Shown here in pieces: positions 53,252 through 62,291 of a stretch of 64,000 nucleotides of DNA (positions within the stretch are counted from its first letter, which is position 1; every line of letters starts with the position of its first letter). Under the pieces are notes generated by a model. It made no database searches, had not been told where the DNA came from, and was given only the letters and a program-made list of their open reading frames with translations. The position numbers and the translations under genes are program-made. The stretch comes from Pseudomonadota bacterium (GTDB taxonomy: Bacteria; Myxococcota_A; Polyangia; GCA-2747355): positions 16,766 through 80,765 of the forward strand of contig JADJDT010000026.1 in assembly GCA_016702545.1 (NCBI GenBank), in the 5' to 3' direction.

Positions 53252-56200
53252 TCAGGCGGCGACGCGTTGCGCCTCGCTCAGGTTGACCGAGACCAGCTTG
53301 GAGATGCCGGGCTCCTCCATCGTCACGCCGAACAGCCGATCGGCGATCTCCATCGTGTTGTGGTTGTGCGTGATGATGATGAACTGCGAGCCGGTCGACA
53401 GCTCCTTGACCAGCTCCCGCAGCCGCAGCACGTTGGCGTCGTCCAGCGGCGCGTCGACCTCGTCGAGCAGACAGAAGGGCGTCGGCCTGACGAGGAACAT
53501 CGCGAAGATCAGGCTCGTCGCCGTCAGGGCCTTCTCGCCGCCCGACATCATGTCGATCGAGACCAGCTTCTTGCCCGGAGGTTGAGCCACGATCTCCACG
53601 CCGCCCTGCAGCACATCCTCCGCCTCCGTGAGCACCAGCCGGGCCTTGCCGCCGCGGAAGAGCCGCGGGAAGACCTGCTGGAACTGCTCGTTGACGCGGT
53701 CGAAGGTCTCGACGAAGCGCTCCCGGCACGTGCGGTTGATCTTCTGAATCGCGCGCTGCAGCTGCCCCAAGGCCTGCTCGAGGTCGAGGCGGTGTCCGTC
53801 GAGCTGCTCGTGCCGCTGATTGAGCTCGTTGTACTCGTCGATCGCCGTCAGGTTGATCTCGCCCATGCGGTGGATCAGCTCGCGGAGCTGATCGATCCGC
53901 TCGCGCTCGGCGTCCCCGACCGGCGGCCGCAGGTGGTAGTCCCCGGCGACCCGAGCCAGCTCCTCGCGGTAGCGCTCCCAGATCTGCTCGTCGAGGTGAC
54001 GTCGCAGCATCGCCAGCTCGCTGCCCCGCAGCTGCAGCCGCCCCAGCTCTCCACCGAGCGCGCTGGCCTGCTCGCGCGCGGTCTTGACCGCCGCCTCGCT
54101 CGCCGCCAGCCCCTGGCTGCGCTCGTCGTAGCCCGTGCGGCCGGCCGATAGCGCGTCCTGGAGCTGCGCGCGCTGCCCCACCAGCTGCTCGATCTCGGTG
54201 CGCGTGCCGGCCACGCCCTGCGTCAGCCCCTCCGCGCGCGCCAGGCCGGCGGTCATGCCCTGCTGCAGGCGCTCGACGCGCCGCTGCCGCTCCGTGCGCA
54301 CGCGCTCGAGCTGGCGCAACGCCTCATCGGTGGCGGCGCAGGTCGCGTTGACCTGCGCCAGCGCGACCTTCAGATCGGTCACGTTGGCGGCTTCGTCCTC
54401 GGAGAGCACGGCCAGGCGCCGTCGCTCGCGCCCCAGCAACGCGAGCACATCGCTCGCCAACCAGCGCCGGTCGGAGGCGACGATCAGCGTCTCGGCCAGC
54501 AGGCGGTCCTGGCGCTCGAGCTCCGCCAGGCCGACGCCCGCTCGCTCCAGCTCCTGGCTCAACCGCTGGTGGCGCGCCATGACCTCGGCCCGCTCCGACT
54601 GCGCACGCCCGAGGTCCTTTTCGCGCGTCAACATCTCCTTCTCGCTCTGGTGCGACTGCTGGGTCGTCTCACGCAGGACCTGCTCGAGGGTCGCGATCTC
54701 GGTCTTGACCGAGATGTGCCGCTCGAGCGCCGTATCGTACTGCTCTTGCAGCTCGCCGATGATGGCCTTCAGCTCCTTGATCTCGCGCTTCTGGTGCATC
54801 ACACCCGAGTTCTCGGCGTCCTGCGACCCACCGGTCACGGTGCCGTCGGGATCGAGGATGTCGCCCTCCAGGGTCACCAGCGTGTGGCGCCCCGCCTGGT
54901 CCCAGATCTCGACCCCCGTCTCGATCTTGTCGACGACGATGACGTCCCCGAGCAGCGCCTCGGCGACCGGCCGATACTGCTCTTGGCAGCTCAGCAGGCC
55001 GAGCAGCGGGCCGTGGACGCCCGGCGCTGCCGCCACGCCGCTGCCGTCGCTGTAGCGCTGCCCTTCGCTGCCGGGGTCCGTCGGCTGCGGGTTCCAGACG
55101 AAGCCGATCGGCGCCTCGTGCAGCAGCGCGCGCCGGTAGGGCTCGCCGCGCTCGGCCGTGCGAGCGATGAAGCTCGTGCGGCCCTGGGCGCTCTCCTTGA
55201 GGTAGCGAATCGCATCGATGCCGACCGCGTCGCTCTCGACGATCACGGCGCCGAGCCGATGTCCCAACACGGCCTCGACCGCGAGCTCGAACCCCGCCGG
55301 GGCCTCGATCGCGTCCGCCACCACGCCGAGCACGCCGCGCTCGCGCGACGCGCCGTTGTGACGCTGCATCACCGCGCGCGTGCCGTTGCCGAGCCCTTCG
55401 TAGCGCGCCTGGATTTCCTGCAGTGAGGCCAGGCGGCTGCGTCGGCGGTGCAGCTCCGTACGCAAGACCTCGAGCTCGGCCTCGCCGCGACCGACCTGCA
55501 GGCGTAGCTCGTCGAGCCGTGCGCTGGCGCTACGACGACGATCATCGAGCTGCTCGCACGAGCAGGCCAGCTCGTCGAGCTGGAGGCGCAGCTCTTCCGC
55601 GGTGGCCTGCAGTTGCTCGCTCCGCGCGCGCAGCTGGTCCAGCTCCTGGCGCCCCTGCGCCGCGCGTTGGGTCAGGTCCTCGCGCCGCTGGCTCGTCGCG
55701 CGCTGATCGGCCTCGGCCCGCGCGGCCTCGCGGTCGGCGCTGGTCAGCGCCAGGCGCTCGGCGTCGATGGCGGACTGGACCTCGCCGAGCGCCCCCCGCT
55801 GCGTATCGAAGGCCTGTTGTCGCCCGGCGAGCGAGCTGGCATGCGCCGCGCGCTCTTGCTGCAGCGCGCCGGCGCGTCCCCGCACCTCTTCCAGCCGCTG
55901 CTCATCGTCGAGCAGCTGACGCTGCAGCTCCTCGGCCTCACCGCGCGCGTGCCCGGCGTTGCGCTGCAGCTCCTCCGCCTCACGGGTCTGGAACTCGATC
56001 TGGCTCTCGCCCAGTCGGATCCGATTGTCGAGCTGGTAGAGCTGCTCCTGGAGCTGGTTGAGCGCCCGCTCCTGCTCGACCGCGGTCAGCCGCTCCTGCT
56101 CCAGCGCCAGCTCGCAGCGCTCGAGCGCGAAGGCCGCGGCCTGTCGCTGCTCCTCGACCGCGGCCAGCTCGCCGGTCACGCGCTTCTGCTCGGCGGTCAG

Positions 56201-56914
56201 CTCGAGCAGCTGGTGCGAGGCGGTCCAGAGCTCGATGTCGCGCATCTCCGTCTTGTACTGGCGATAGCGCTCCGCCTTCTGCGCCTGGCGGCGAAGTGAG
56301 CCCAGCCGCCCGCTGATCTCGCCCAGGACATCGGTGACGCGCAGCAGGTTCTGGCGCGTGCCCTCGATCTTGCGTTCGGCGAGCTGGCGCCGCCGCTGGT
56401 ACTTCGTGATCCCGGCGGCCTCTTCGATGAAGTGCCGCCGCTCTTCGGGCTTGGCGCTGACGATCAGCCCGACGCGCCCCTGCTCGATGATCGAGTAGGC
56501 CTTGGTGCCGACGCCGGTACCGAGGAACAGGTTGGTGATGTCGCGCAGCCGCACCGGGAGCTTGTTGATCAGGTATTCGCTGCTGCCATCGCGGTGCAGC
56601 CGGCGGGTGACGGTGACCTCGCTGTAGTCGAGCACCGCGACGGGGCTGTGCGGGTCGACCTCGAAGGTCACCGAGACCTCGGCCAGGCCGGAGGGACCGC
56701 GCGAGTCCGAGCCGTTGAAGATTACGTCCTCCATCGTCTTGCCGCGCAGGTGCCGCGCGCTCTGCTCGCCCATCGCCCAGCGCAGGGCATCGACGACATT
56801 GGACTTGCCGCAGCCGTTGGGGCCCACGACCGCGGACACCGGCTGCCGCAGGTCCAGCGAGGCCGGATCGCAGAAGGACTTGAAGCCGCTCAGATCGATT
56901 CGCTTGATGCGCAT
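53252..56914 (-). CDS. smc: Chromosome segregation ATPase SMC
   Basis: A 1220-residue SMC protein, the core of the condensin-like complex that organises and segregates the chromosome. The N-terminal head has Walker A VVGPNGCGKSNVVDALRWAM, and the coiled-coil arms run to a hinge near residues 520-650 (GVLGVVADAIEAPAGFELAV, LVTLEGDILDPDGTVTGGSQ). The C-terminal head carries the signature DMMSGGEKALTATSLIFAMF and Walker B FCLLDEVDAPLDDANVLRL. The ATG at 56914 follows AGGAGCAGC. It is divergent from ftsY, with about 190 bases between their starts. No scpA or scpB is in the window. Confidence 0.97.
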   Translation of the reverse strand: MRIKRIDLSGFKSFCDPASLDLRQPVSAVVGPNGCGKSNVVDALRWAMGEQSARHLRGKTMEDVIFNGSDSRGPSGLAEVSVTFEVDPHSPVAVLDYSEVTVTRRLHRDGSSEYLINKLPVRLRDITNLFLGTGVGTKAYSIIEQGRVGLIVSAKPEERRHFIEEAAGITKYQRRRQLAERKIEGTRQNLLRVTDVLGEISGRLGSLRRQAQKAERYRQYKTEMRDIELWTASHQLLELTAEQKRVTGELAAVEEQRQAAAFALERCELALEQERLTAVEQERALNQLQEQLYQLDNRIRLGESQIEFQTREAEELQRNAGHARGEAEELQRQLLDDEQRLEEVRGRAGALQQERAAHASSLAGRQQAFDTQRGALGEVQSAIDAERLALTSADREAARAEADQRATSQRREDLTQRAAQGRQELDQLRARSEQLQATAEELRLQLDELACSCEQLDDRRRSASARLDELRLQVGRGEAELEVLRTELHRRRSRLASLQEIQARYEGLGNGTRAVMQRHNGASRERGVLGVVADAIEAPAGFELAVEAVLGHRLGAVIVESDAVGIDAIRYLKESAQGRTSFIARTAERGEPYRRALLHEAPIGFVWNPQPTDPGSEGQRYSDGSGVAAAPGVHGPLLGLLSCQEQYRPVAEALLGDVIVVDKIETGVEIWDQAGRHTLVTLEGDILDPDGTVTGGSQDAENSGVMHQKREIKELKAIIGELQEQYDTALERHISVKTEIATLEQVLRETTQQSHQSEKEMLTREKDLGRAQSERAEVMARHQRLSQELERAGVGLAELERQDRLLAETLIVASDRRWLASDVLALLGRERRRLAVLSEDEAANVTDLKVALAQVNATCAATDEALRQLERVRTERQRRVERLQQGMTAGLARAEGLTQGVAGTRTEIEQLVGQRAQLQDALSAGRTGYDERSQGLAASEAAVKTAREQASALGGELGRLQLRGSELAMLRRHLDEQIWERYREELARVAGDYHLRPPVGDAERERIDQLRELIHRMGEINLTAIDEYNELNQRHEQLDGHRLDLEQALGQLQRAIQKINRTCRERFVETFDRVNEQFQQVFPRLFRGGKARLVLTEAEDVLQGGVEIVAQPPGKKLVSIDMMSGGEKALTATSLIFAMFLVRPTPFCLLDEVDAPLDDANVLRLRELVKELSTGSQFIIITHNHNTMEIADRLFGVTMEEPGISKLVSVNLSEAQRVAA

Positions 56915-56970
56915 GCTGCTCCTGCTGAGGGCAGAGCCCGCGTCGACGTGGGGAAAGGGATCGGCTCGGA

Positions 56971-57000
56971 GCCATAGCAGATCTCCGGGCGGCCTGTAAA
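56971..57000 (-). promoter_or_regulatory. Candidate promoter for smc
   Basis: Read on the minus strand, TTTACA (57000-56995) and TATGGC (56976-56971) are separated by 18 bases, 57 bases before the smc ATG. It lies back to back with the ftsY promoter. Confidence 0.45.
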
Positions 57001-57064
57001 GCGACCCAAGGCACAACATCTTGTGCTCGGCGCCGAGTCCCGTCCTATTGCTAGTGCCGGAGTA

Positions 57065-57093
57065 TTGCTGGTGCCCGGTCGCTCCACTATAGT
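57065..57093 (+). promoter_or_regulatory. Candidate promoter for ftsY
   Basis: TTGCTG (57065-57070) and TATAGT (57088-57093) have 17-base spacing, ending ten bases before the ATG. This implies a very short leader, so weak or no ribosome-binding site is expected. The region also contains a near repeat (ATTGCTAGTGCCGGA / ATTGCTGGTGCCCGG). Confidence 0.5.
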
Positions 57094-57103
57094 GCGCGGC
57101 AGC

Positions 57104-58318
57104 ATGTCCCAACACCTCAGTCCGCACGTCGATTGGGGGGCGGTGCTCCTCGCGCTGCTCGGCATCGCCTTCTTCTTCGTGCTCGTACGCGCGATCCAGC
57201 GCCTGGCCCGCCCGCAGGGCCGCAGCGAGACCGACGACGAGACTGACGGCGAAGCGCAACGGCCCCCACGGCCCGCGGCCAGCGCCGACCGATCCCCGCG
57301 CGTGCGCCAGCGGCCAGCGGCGCCGGCGCCTAGGCCCGCCCCTGCGCCCGCCCCCAACGCTGCCGACCGAGCGGACGATCGCGCTCGCCTCGACCGCGGC
57401 CTCGCGCGGACGCGCGGCGGCTTCGTCGCCCGCCTGGGCCAGCTGCTCCGCGGCGGCGCGGTGCTCGACGAGGCGCTGCTGGCGCAGGTGGAGGAGGTGC
57501 TCTTCACGGCCGACATCGGCGTGCGCACCTCGCAGCAGCTGATCGATGGGCTGCGGCGCGAGCTCGGCCGCGCCGATCGCACGCCGGAGCGGGCCTGGCA
57601 CGAGCTGCAGCGCGCCGCCCGCGCCCTGCTCGACGGCCTCGATCAGGGCCCGCCCATTCGCTTCGCGGCCACGCCGCCGACGGTGCTGCTGGTCGTCGGC
57701 GTCAACGGCACCGGCAAGACCACCACCATCGGCAAGCTCGCGGCCCGGCTGCAGCGCGAGGGCCGTCGCGTGCTGCTGGCGGCGGGCGACACCTATCGCG
57801 CCGCCGCGGCCGAGCAGCTCGCGATTTGGGCCGAGCGGGCCGGCGCCACCTTGGTGCGCGGCAAAGAGGGCGCCGACCCGACCTCCGTCATCGTCGAGGC
57901 GCTGCAGCGCGCCCGGGCCGAGGGCTTCGACGTCGTCATCGCCGATACGGCGGGGCGTCTGCACACCAAGGTCGGGTTGATGGAGGAGTTGCAGAAGGTC
58001 CATCGATCGATCGCCAAGCAGGTACCGCAGGCGCCCCACGAGACCTTCCTGGTGCTGGACGCCACCACCGGCCAGAACGCGATCACCCAGGCGCAGCTCT
58101 TCGGCGAGGCCACCGCGGTGACGGGCATCGTGCTGACCAAGCTCGACGGCACGGCCAAGGGCGGCGTCGTGCTGGGCATCGCCAACGAGCTCAAGCTGCC
58201 GGTGCGCTTCATCGGCGTCGGCGAGCAGGTCGACGACCTGCGGCCCTTCGATTCGGCGCTTTTCGCCGAGGCGCTCTTTCCGCAACATGACGTGGCCCCG
58301 GCCACGGAAGGCAGCTAG
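57104..58318 (+). CDS. ftsY: Signal recognition particle receptor FtsY
   Basis: A 404-residue GTPase that docks SRP-bound ribosomes at the membrane. Unusually for FtsY, a transmembrane segment lies at the N-terminus (WGAVLLALLGIAFFFVLVRA), followed by an acidic and Pro-rich linker. The NG domain is complete: N helices (AQVEEVLFTADIGVRTSQQL), P-loop VVGVNGTGKTTTIGKLAARL, DTYRAAAAEQL, DTAGRLHTK, TKLDGTAKGG and GVGEQVDDLRPFD. Myxococcota FtsY often has such an anchor. The start at 57104 is chosen because it precedes the helix and follows the promoter. A hairpin begins right at the stop codon. Confidence 0.96.
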   Translation: MSQHLSPHVDWGAVLLALLGIAFFFVLVRAIQRLARPQGRSETDDETDGEAQRPPRPAASADRSPRVRQRPAAPAPRPAPAPAPNAADRADDRARLDRGLARTRGGFVARLGQLLRGGAVLDEALLAQVEEVLFTADIGVRTSQQLIDGLRRELGRADRTPERAWHELQRAARALLDGLDQGPPIRFAATPPTVLLVVGVNGTGKTTTIGKLAARLQREGRRVLLAAGDTYRAAAAEQLAIWAERAGATLVRGKEGADPTSVIVEALQRARAEGFDVVIADTAGRLHTKVGLMEELQKVHRSIAKQVPQAPHETFLVLDATTGQNAITQAQLFGEATAVTGIVLTKLDGTAKGGVVLGIANELKLPVRFIGVGEQVDDLRPFDSALFAEALFPQHDVAPATEGS

Positions 58319-58341
58319 GAGCCGGTCGCGGCCGGCTCTTG
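58319..58341 (+). terminator. Hairpin terminator after ftsY
   Basis: GAGCCGG (58319-58325) pairs with CCGGCTC (58332-58338), followed by TTGTG. The stem begins immediately after the TAG stop codon. The T-run is short. Confidence 0.5.
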
Positions 58342-58362
58342 TGATCGGGCGGTTGGGATTAA

Positions 58363-58392
58363 TTGATTGGCCGCCGGCGCCCGTGCTAAGGT
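58363..58392 (+). promoter_or_regulatory. Candidate promoter for the outer-membrane barrel pair
   Basis: TTGATT (58363-58368) and TAAGGT (58387-58392) are 18 bases apart in a locally AT-rich patch between the ftsY terminator and the barrel gene. About 100 bases of leader would follow. Confidence 0.4.
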
Positions 58393-58490
58393 CCGGGGCT
58401 GGCTCCGCGGGGTAATTGCTTTCAATCGCAGCGATATCCGCCGGCGGCGAGCGTGATCCCCCGAGGCCTTGAAACACGTCAGAGGTTGGC

Positions 58491-59504
58491 ATGAGGCATC
58501 CTCCGCGCTCCGAAATCAACGAGATCGCTACCTTCGTGTTGCTGCTCGGCGCGTTCGGTCTGGCTCCCGGCGTCGGGCATGCCAGGCCGGCGCGCCAAGC
58601 GCCACCGGCCACCGCAGCGCCTGCGGTCGCGCCCGACGCACCAGCCGCGGCCGAAGAGGGGGCCGTGGACGAGGCGGCAGCCGAGCCAGAGATCCCCGAT
58701 CTACCCGACGAGGCGCCACCCCCCTCGGATGCGGATCTGGCTTCCGATGCGGATCAGGCCAGCCAGGGCGCCGGTCGCGCGCCGTCCGGCGCGGCGGCAG
58801 CGATCACCGCGACCAGTCGCGAGGCGCTAGCGCGCGCCCGGGCCGCGATGCTGCGCGACGTCGTCGTGGTCCAGCGCAAGGCCTTTCTGCGCCGGCACCG
58901 GCTCGAGGTCGCCCCCTTCGTCGCCAGCACTATCAATGACACCTTGATCCAACACACCGCCTTCGGCGGCGAGCTGAACTTCTTCATCAGCGACATCCTG
59001 GCCGTCGGCCTGCGGGGCGCCTACTACCTGCGCAACATCACGGACGAGGAGTTCTACGTCCGCTATCACTTCGGCCGCGTGCCTAGCCTCAACAAGTACA
59101 GCTGGGAGGCGACCGGCAATTTTTCGTACATCCCGATCTGGGGCAAGCTCACCCTGCTCAATCGCCCGATTCTGCATTGGGACGTCTGGCTGAGCGGCGG
59201 TGTCGGCGTGACGCGCACCGAGGTCATTCCGCGCGACTTCGTCAATGAGCCGTTCTCTAACTACTCGCTCACCTTCCCCGCGGCGATCGGCGCGCGGCTC
59301 TACCTCACGCGCTGGATGGCGGTGCAGGTGGCCCTGCGCGACAACATGATGCTGGACCGCCTTGAGCAGCCGGGCCGCACCCTGCCCGATGCGGCCGAGG
59401 CCAAGGCCAAGCAGAGCGACGCGCAGTTCATCAACAACGTGTTCGCGACCGTCGGCGTCAGCTTCTTCCTGCCGACCGGCTTCAGCTACACGAGCCCGCG
59501 CTGA
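58491..59504 (+). CDS. Outer-membrane beta-barrel protein, myxobacterial type (1)
   Basis: A 337-residue protein with a signal peptide (IATFVLLLGAFGLAPGVGHA), a Pro/Ala/Glu-rich acidic linker to about residue 95, and a helical stretch (SREALARARAAMLRDVVVVQ). The C-terminal 215-residue barrel then begins FLRRHRLEVAPFVASTINDT. Barrel landmarks are GGELNFFISDILAVGLRGAY, YIPIWGKLTLLNRPILHWDV and the end FATVGVSFFLPTGFSYT. The layout matches the deltaproteobacterial outer-membrane barrel family often found as adjacent pairs. It is followed 20 bases later by a second member. Function unknown. Confidence 0.8.
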   Translation: MRHPPRSEINEIATFVLLLGAFGLAPGVGHARPARQAPPATAAPAVAPDAPAAAEEGAVDEAAAEPEIPDLPDEAPPPSDADLASDADQASQGAGRAPSGAAAAITATSREALARARAAMLRDVVVVQRKAFLRRHRLEVAPFVASTINDTLIQHTAFGGELNFFISDILAVGLRGAYYLRNITDEEFYVRYHFGRVPSLNKYSWEATGNFSYIPIWGKLTLLNRPILHWDVWLSGGVGVTRTEVIPRDFVNEPFSNYSLTFPAAIGARLYLTRWMAVQVALRDNMMLDRLEQPGRTLPDAAEAKAKQSDAQFINNVFATVGVSFFLPTGFSYTSPR

Positions 59505-59524
59505 CCACCACCGGAGAACCCCTC

Positions 59525-60352
59525 ATGCATGCTCGTGGTGTTCGCTTCCTGCCCAAAACCGCGTTGGTGGTCGCGCTCGTGCTGGCGCCGCCGCTCGGTG
59601 TGCATCCGCTTGGCCTGCAGCCCGGCCTGGCCGCCGCGGCCGAAGGCGGCGGTCCGCTCGCCGGCCAGCCAGCGGTACGTCTGAGACGCGAGCTGCGCGA
59701 CGACCGCTTCGAGATCGGACCGTCGCTGGCGTTCGCGCTCAATCGCAGCTACCGCCACGCCGTGATGCTCGGCGCCAAGCTCGAGTACCACCTGACCGAC
59801 GCGTTCTCGCTGGGCGGCGAGGTCGCCTATGGGGTCTCCTTCGACACGGGTCTGACCGATGAGCTGAAGGCCAGCTACGCCGGCCAGAGTGCGAGCTGGG
59901 GTGAGCTTCACAGCGGCCTGTCCGACTTGCGGCTCGCCGCAGACCTGCGGGCGGTCTTCACGCCGATCAGCGGCAAGCTCTCGCTCTTCTCCGCGCTCTT
60001 CCTGCACTACGACTGTTACCTCTTCGCCGGCTTCGGCATGGGGATCTTGGCCAACGGCACCGACGACCCGGGCGTCGACGCGGCTAACGAGGGCTTTCAG
60101 CCAGGGGCCGCCTGGGGGCTCGGCGTGCGGGTCTTCGCCAACGACTACGTGGCCATTGGACTCGAGCTCAAGGACCTCTTCTTCGCCGACAACGAGTCCG
60201 GCGGAGACACGACCCGCGGTCTTTCGGCGGCTGAGAAGCAGCGCAACGGCGTGCCCGTGGTCGACGGCGACGACCAGTCGCTACAGCATCATTTCTTCTT
60301 CGGGCTCAACGCGACGTTCTTCTTGCCGCGCCACGCTGTCGTTTCTCGCTGA
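59525..60352 (+). CDS. Outer-membrane beta-barrel protein, myxobacterial type (2)
   Basis: A 275-residue barrel paired with the preceding gene. A signal peptide (LVVALVLAPPLGVHPLGLQP) leads to a barrel starting RFEIGPSLAFALNRSYRHAV. Shared landmarks with the partner are LGAKLEYHLTDAFSLGGEVA, FTPISGKLSLFSALFLHYD and the terminal HHFFFGLNATFFLPRHAV. An in-frame loop with NGTDDPGVDAANEGFQP probably faces outward. The tight spacing (20 bases, with GGAG before the ATG) and the fold similarity suggest the two form a complex. Confidence 0.8.
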   Translation: MHARGVRFLPKTALVVALVLAPPLGVHPLGLQPGLAAAAEGGGPLAGQPAVRLRRELRDDRFEIGPSLAFALNRSYRHAVMLGAKLEYHLTDAFSLGGEVAYGVSFDTGLTDELKASYAGQSASWGELHSGLSDLRLAADLRAVFTPISGKLSLFSALFLHYDCYLFAGFGMGILANGTDDPGVDAANEGFQPGAAWGLGVRVFANDYVAIGLELKDLFFADNESGGDTTRGLSAAEKQRNGVPVVDGDDQSLQHHFFFGLNATFFLPRHAVVSR

Positions 60353-60445
60353 GCGCTGTCATCTCCCGCGGAGATCGCCGGCGGCTCCGGGCCGCTCCTG
60401 CCGCTCGGCGTGGGGCGTGGGGGGCGTGGGGCGCTGCTGGGTGGG

Positions 60446-61150
60446 TCAGAGGTGCAGCGCCAGGTTGACGTCGAAGGACAGCCCGCTCACGTAGTTCGAG
60501 TGCCCCGAGCCGTCGCGGGTACTGACATCGCCGAAGGCCAGGCCGCGATAGAGCACCCGTCCCCCGACCGTCAACCAGGGGCTGAGCCAGCCATCGAGGC
60601 CCACGCCCAGGTTGAACATCGGCCCGCTCGCCAGCACCGAGTTCCCGTCGTAGTTGCTGCCATAGGTGGCCCCCAGATAGCCGAAGCCGATGCCAGCCTG
60701 GGCGTAGGGCTCGACGGGGCCGTAGGTGGGCAGGTGCAGCTTGCCATCGACGCTGAAGGTCATCATGTAGAGCGCGTCGAGGTCGATGAAGAGCGTGTCG
60801 CCCCTGATCTCGCGATTGTCATGGTAGGTGACGTTCCAATTGCCCTCGATGGCCAAGAAGGGCCCGAGCCGCACGCCGCCGAAGAGACCCGCGCCACCGC
60901 CGCTACCCAGGTACCCGTCGGCGTAGTCCGTGCTCTGGGCGAGCACGGCGACGCCGGAGAGCTGGCCCCCGACGTAGGCGTGGACCCGATGGCGAAAGCC
61001 GAAGAGACGTGGACGCGGCGGCTGGTAGGTCGGCCCGGGGCCTGGTCCGTAGTACTGGGCGTACTGGGCGGCGGCTGGGGATCCCGCCGAGGCCGCGGCG
61101 ACGAGGGCGAAGGCGAGCATGATCACGGTTGCGGTGTGTTTAAGGCGCAT
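60446..61150 (-). CDS. Outer-membrane beta-barrel protein
   Basis: A 234-residue protein with signal peptide (VIMLAFALVAAASAGSPAAA), a Tyr/Gly/Pro linker (YAQYYGPGPGPTYQPPRPR) and an eight-strand-like barrel. Strands are visible in HRVHAYVGGQLSGVAVLAQS, GGVRLGPFLAIEGNWNVTYH, EPYAQAGIGFGYLGATYG and WLTVGGRVLYRGLAFG, and the chain ends LSFDVNLALHL. The ATG follows a strong AGGAGGAAA. It is convergent with the paired barrels. Strand content supports an OmpW/OmpX-sized protein; no ligand can be inferred. Confidence 0.75.
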   Translation of the reverse strand: MRLKHTATVIMLAFALVAAASAGSPAAAQYAQYYGPGPGPTYQPPRPRLFGFRHRVHAYVGGQLSGVAVLAQSTDYADGYLGSGGGAGLFGGVRLGPFLAIEGNWNVTYHDNREIRGDTLFIDLDALYMMTFSVDGKLHLPTYGPVEPYAQAGIGFGYLGATYGSNYDGNSVLASGPMFNLGVGLDGWLSPWLTVGGRVLYRGLAFGDVSTRDGSGHSNYVSGLSFDVNLALHL

Positions 61151-61361
61151 CGAGGTTTCCTCCTGTGGTGCCTGCGACCGCCGCAGGTTCGAGCGCGGCG
61201 GAAGTCAACGGCACTGCCGATAGCAACGACGGGGCCAACCATACGCAGCGCGCCGGCCGCTGACAACCGGCGCTGTCTTCCTGGCACCTTGCGCGGCACC
61301 TTGCGTGGTGGGGCCCGTGCGCGGCCCGGCCCTGATCGCCACCGTCCACCGTCAACCGCCG

Positions 61362-62291
61362 TCAACGGCTGTGCGGTGTCGTCACGCTCATCCGCGCCCG
61401 AGCCTCGCGGGCCATCGCCGCGATGTCCGGGTCAGGGTGCCCGCGCGCGACGAACTCGAGGTAGTGGCGCGCCTCGTCACCGCCAAAGGTAGCGATCGCG
61501 TCGATCAGCTTGGCCAGGCGCGCGGTGTCCTCGAAGCGCGCGAGCCGCGTCAGGGCCGGCAGCGCGCGGCGATCGCCGATGGCGACCAGCGCGCCAATGA
61601 CCCGATCGGCGATCGCCGGGTCATCGTGGCGGAGCAGCACGAGCAAGCGTGGGACGGCCGCGTGACAGCGACGCCAGGCGGCCGTCTCCACCGCCTCACC
61701 CAACCGATCGCCGCGCTCCCGCTGCAGCGCGGCCAGCAACCGCGGCTCACTGCCGACCAGCAGCTCGGCCTGGAAGGTCAGCGCCTGCACAGCGCCCTCC
61801 ACCGTCCGGCGGGTCGCTTCCCGCAACGCCTGGGCGACCGCCGCGCGTCCGGCAGGCAGCCGAACCGCCAGGTTGCTCTGCAAGACGCGCCCTTCGGCCG
61901 GCGGACGAGGGATCGCGCGCGCGCGCACGCCGACCGCCAGCGCGGCCTGACCCGGGGCGTCCTCGCCCTCGCCCGGGCCGACGCCCACCAGACCGACCTC
62001 GAGCCGGAGCTGATAGACGGGACCCCTCGCCGCGCCGCCGGCCGTGGCGACGAGCGCGCCGTCACGCGGCAGGGCCTGCACGATCCAGCCGCGCAGCTCG
62101 CGCGGCGAGGGCGCGACGCTCTGCGCCGTCCACCCGTGCGCGATCACCTCGATCGCCGCCAGCTGAACGGCCGCACCTGCGCTCGACGGCGGGGATCGTC
62201 GACAGGCCCCCGCGCCGCAGGCCAAGGTCAGGGCGGCCCAGGCCCACCGGCGCCGCAGCGTGGACCTCAAAGCGACGCCGTAAGCGTTCAC
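61362..62291 (-). CDS. HEAT-repeat lipoprotein
   Basis: About 309 residues. The signal region RRRWAWAALTLACGAGAC suggests a lipid anchor. The middle is a beta-rich domain (VYQLRLEVGLVGVGPGEG, VLQSNLAVRLPAGRAAVAQA), and the last 120 residues are HEAT-like (LLRHDDPAIADRVIGALVAI). Two starts are possible: GTG at 62291, which lies inside the terminal repeat of the mobile element, or TTG at 62270 just beyond it. Either way the element sits directly against the 5' end and may have replaced the original start and promoter. The long reading upstream is within the element and not counted. Confidence 0.65.
   Translation of the reverse strand: MNAYGVALRSTLRRRWAWAALTLACGAGACRRSPPSSAGAAVQLAAIEVIAHGWTAQSVAPSPRELRGWIVQALPRDGALVATAGGAARGPVYQLRLEVGLVGVGPGEGEDAPGQAALAVGVRARAIPRPPAEGRVLQSNLAVRLPAGRAAVAQALREATRRTVEGAVQALTFQAELLVGSEPRLLAALQRERGDRLGEAVETAAWRRCHAAVPRLLVLLRHDDPAIADRVIGALVAIGDRRALPALTRLARFEDTARLAKLIDAIATFGGDEARHYLEFVARGHPDPDIAAMAREARARMSVTTPHSR

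Noticed and set aside
53069..56977. Plus-strand open frames opposite smc
   Set aside because: The smc head and hinge motifs on the minus strand fix the coding strand; the plus-strand readings lack any family feature.
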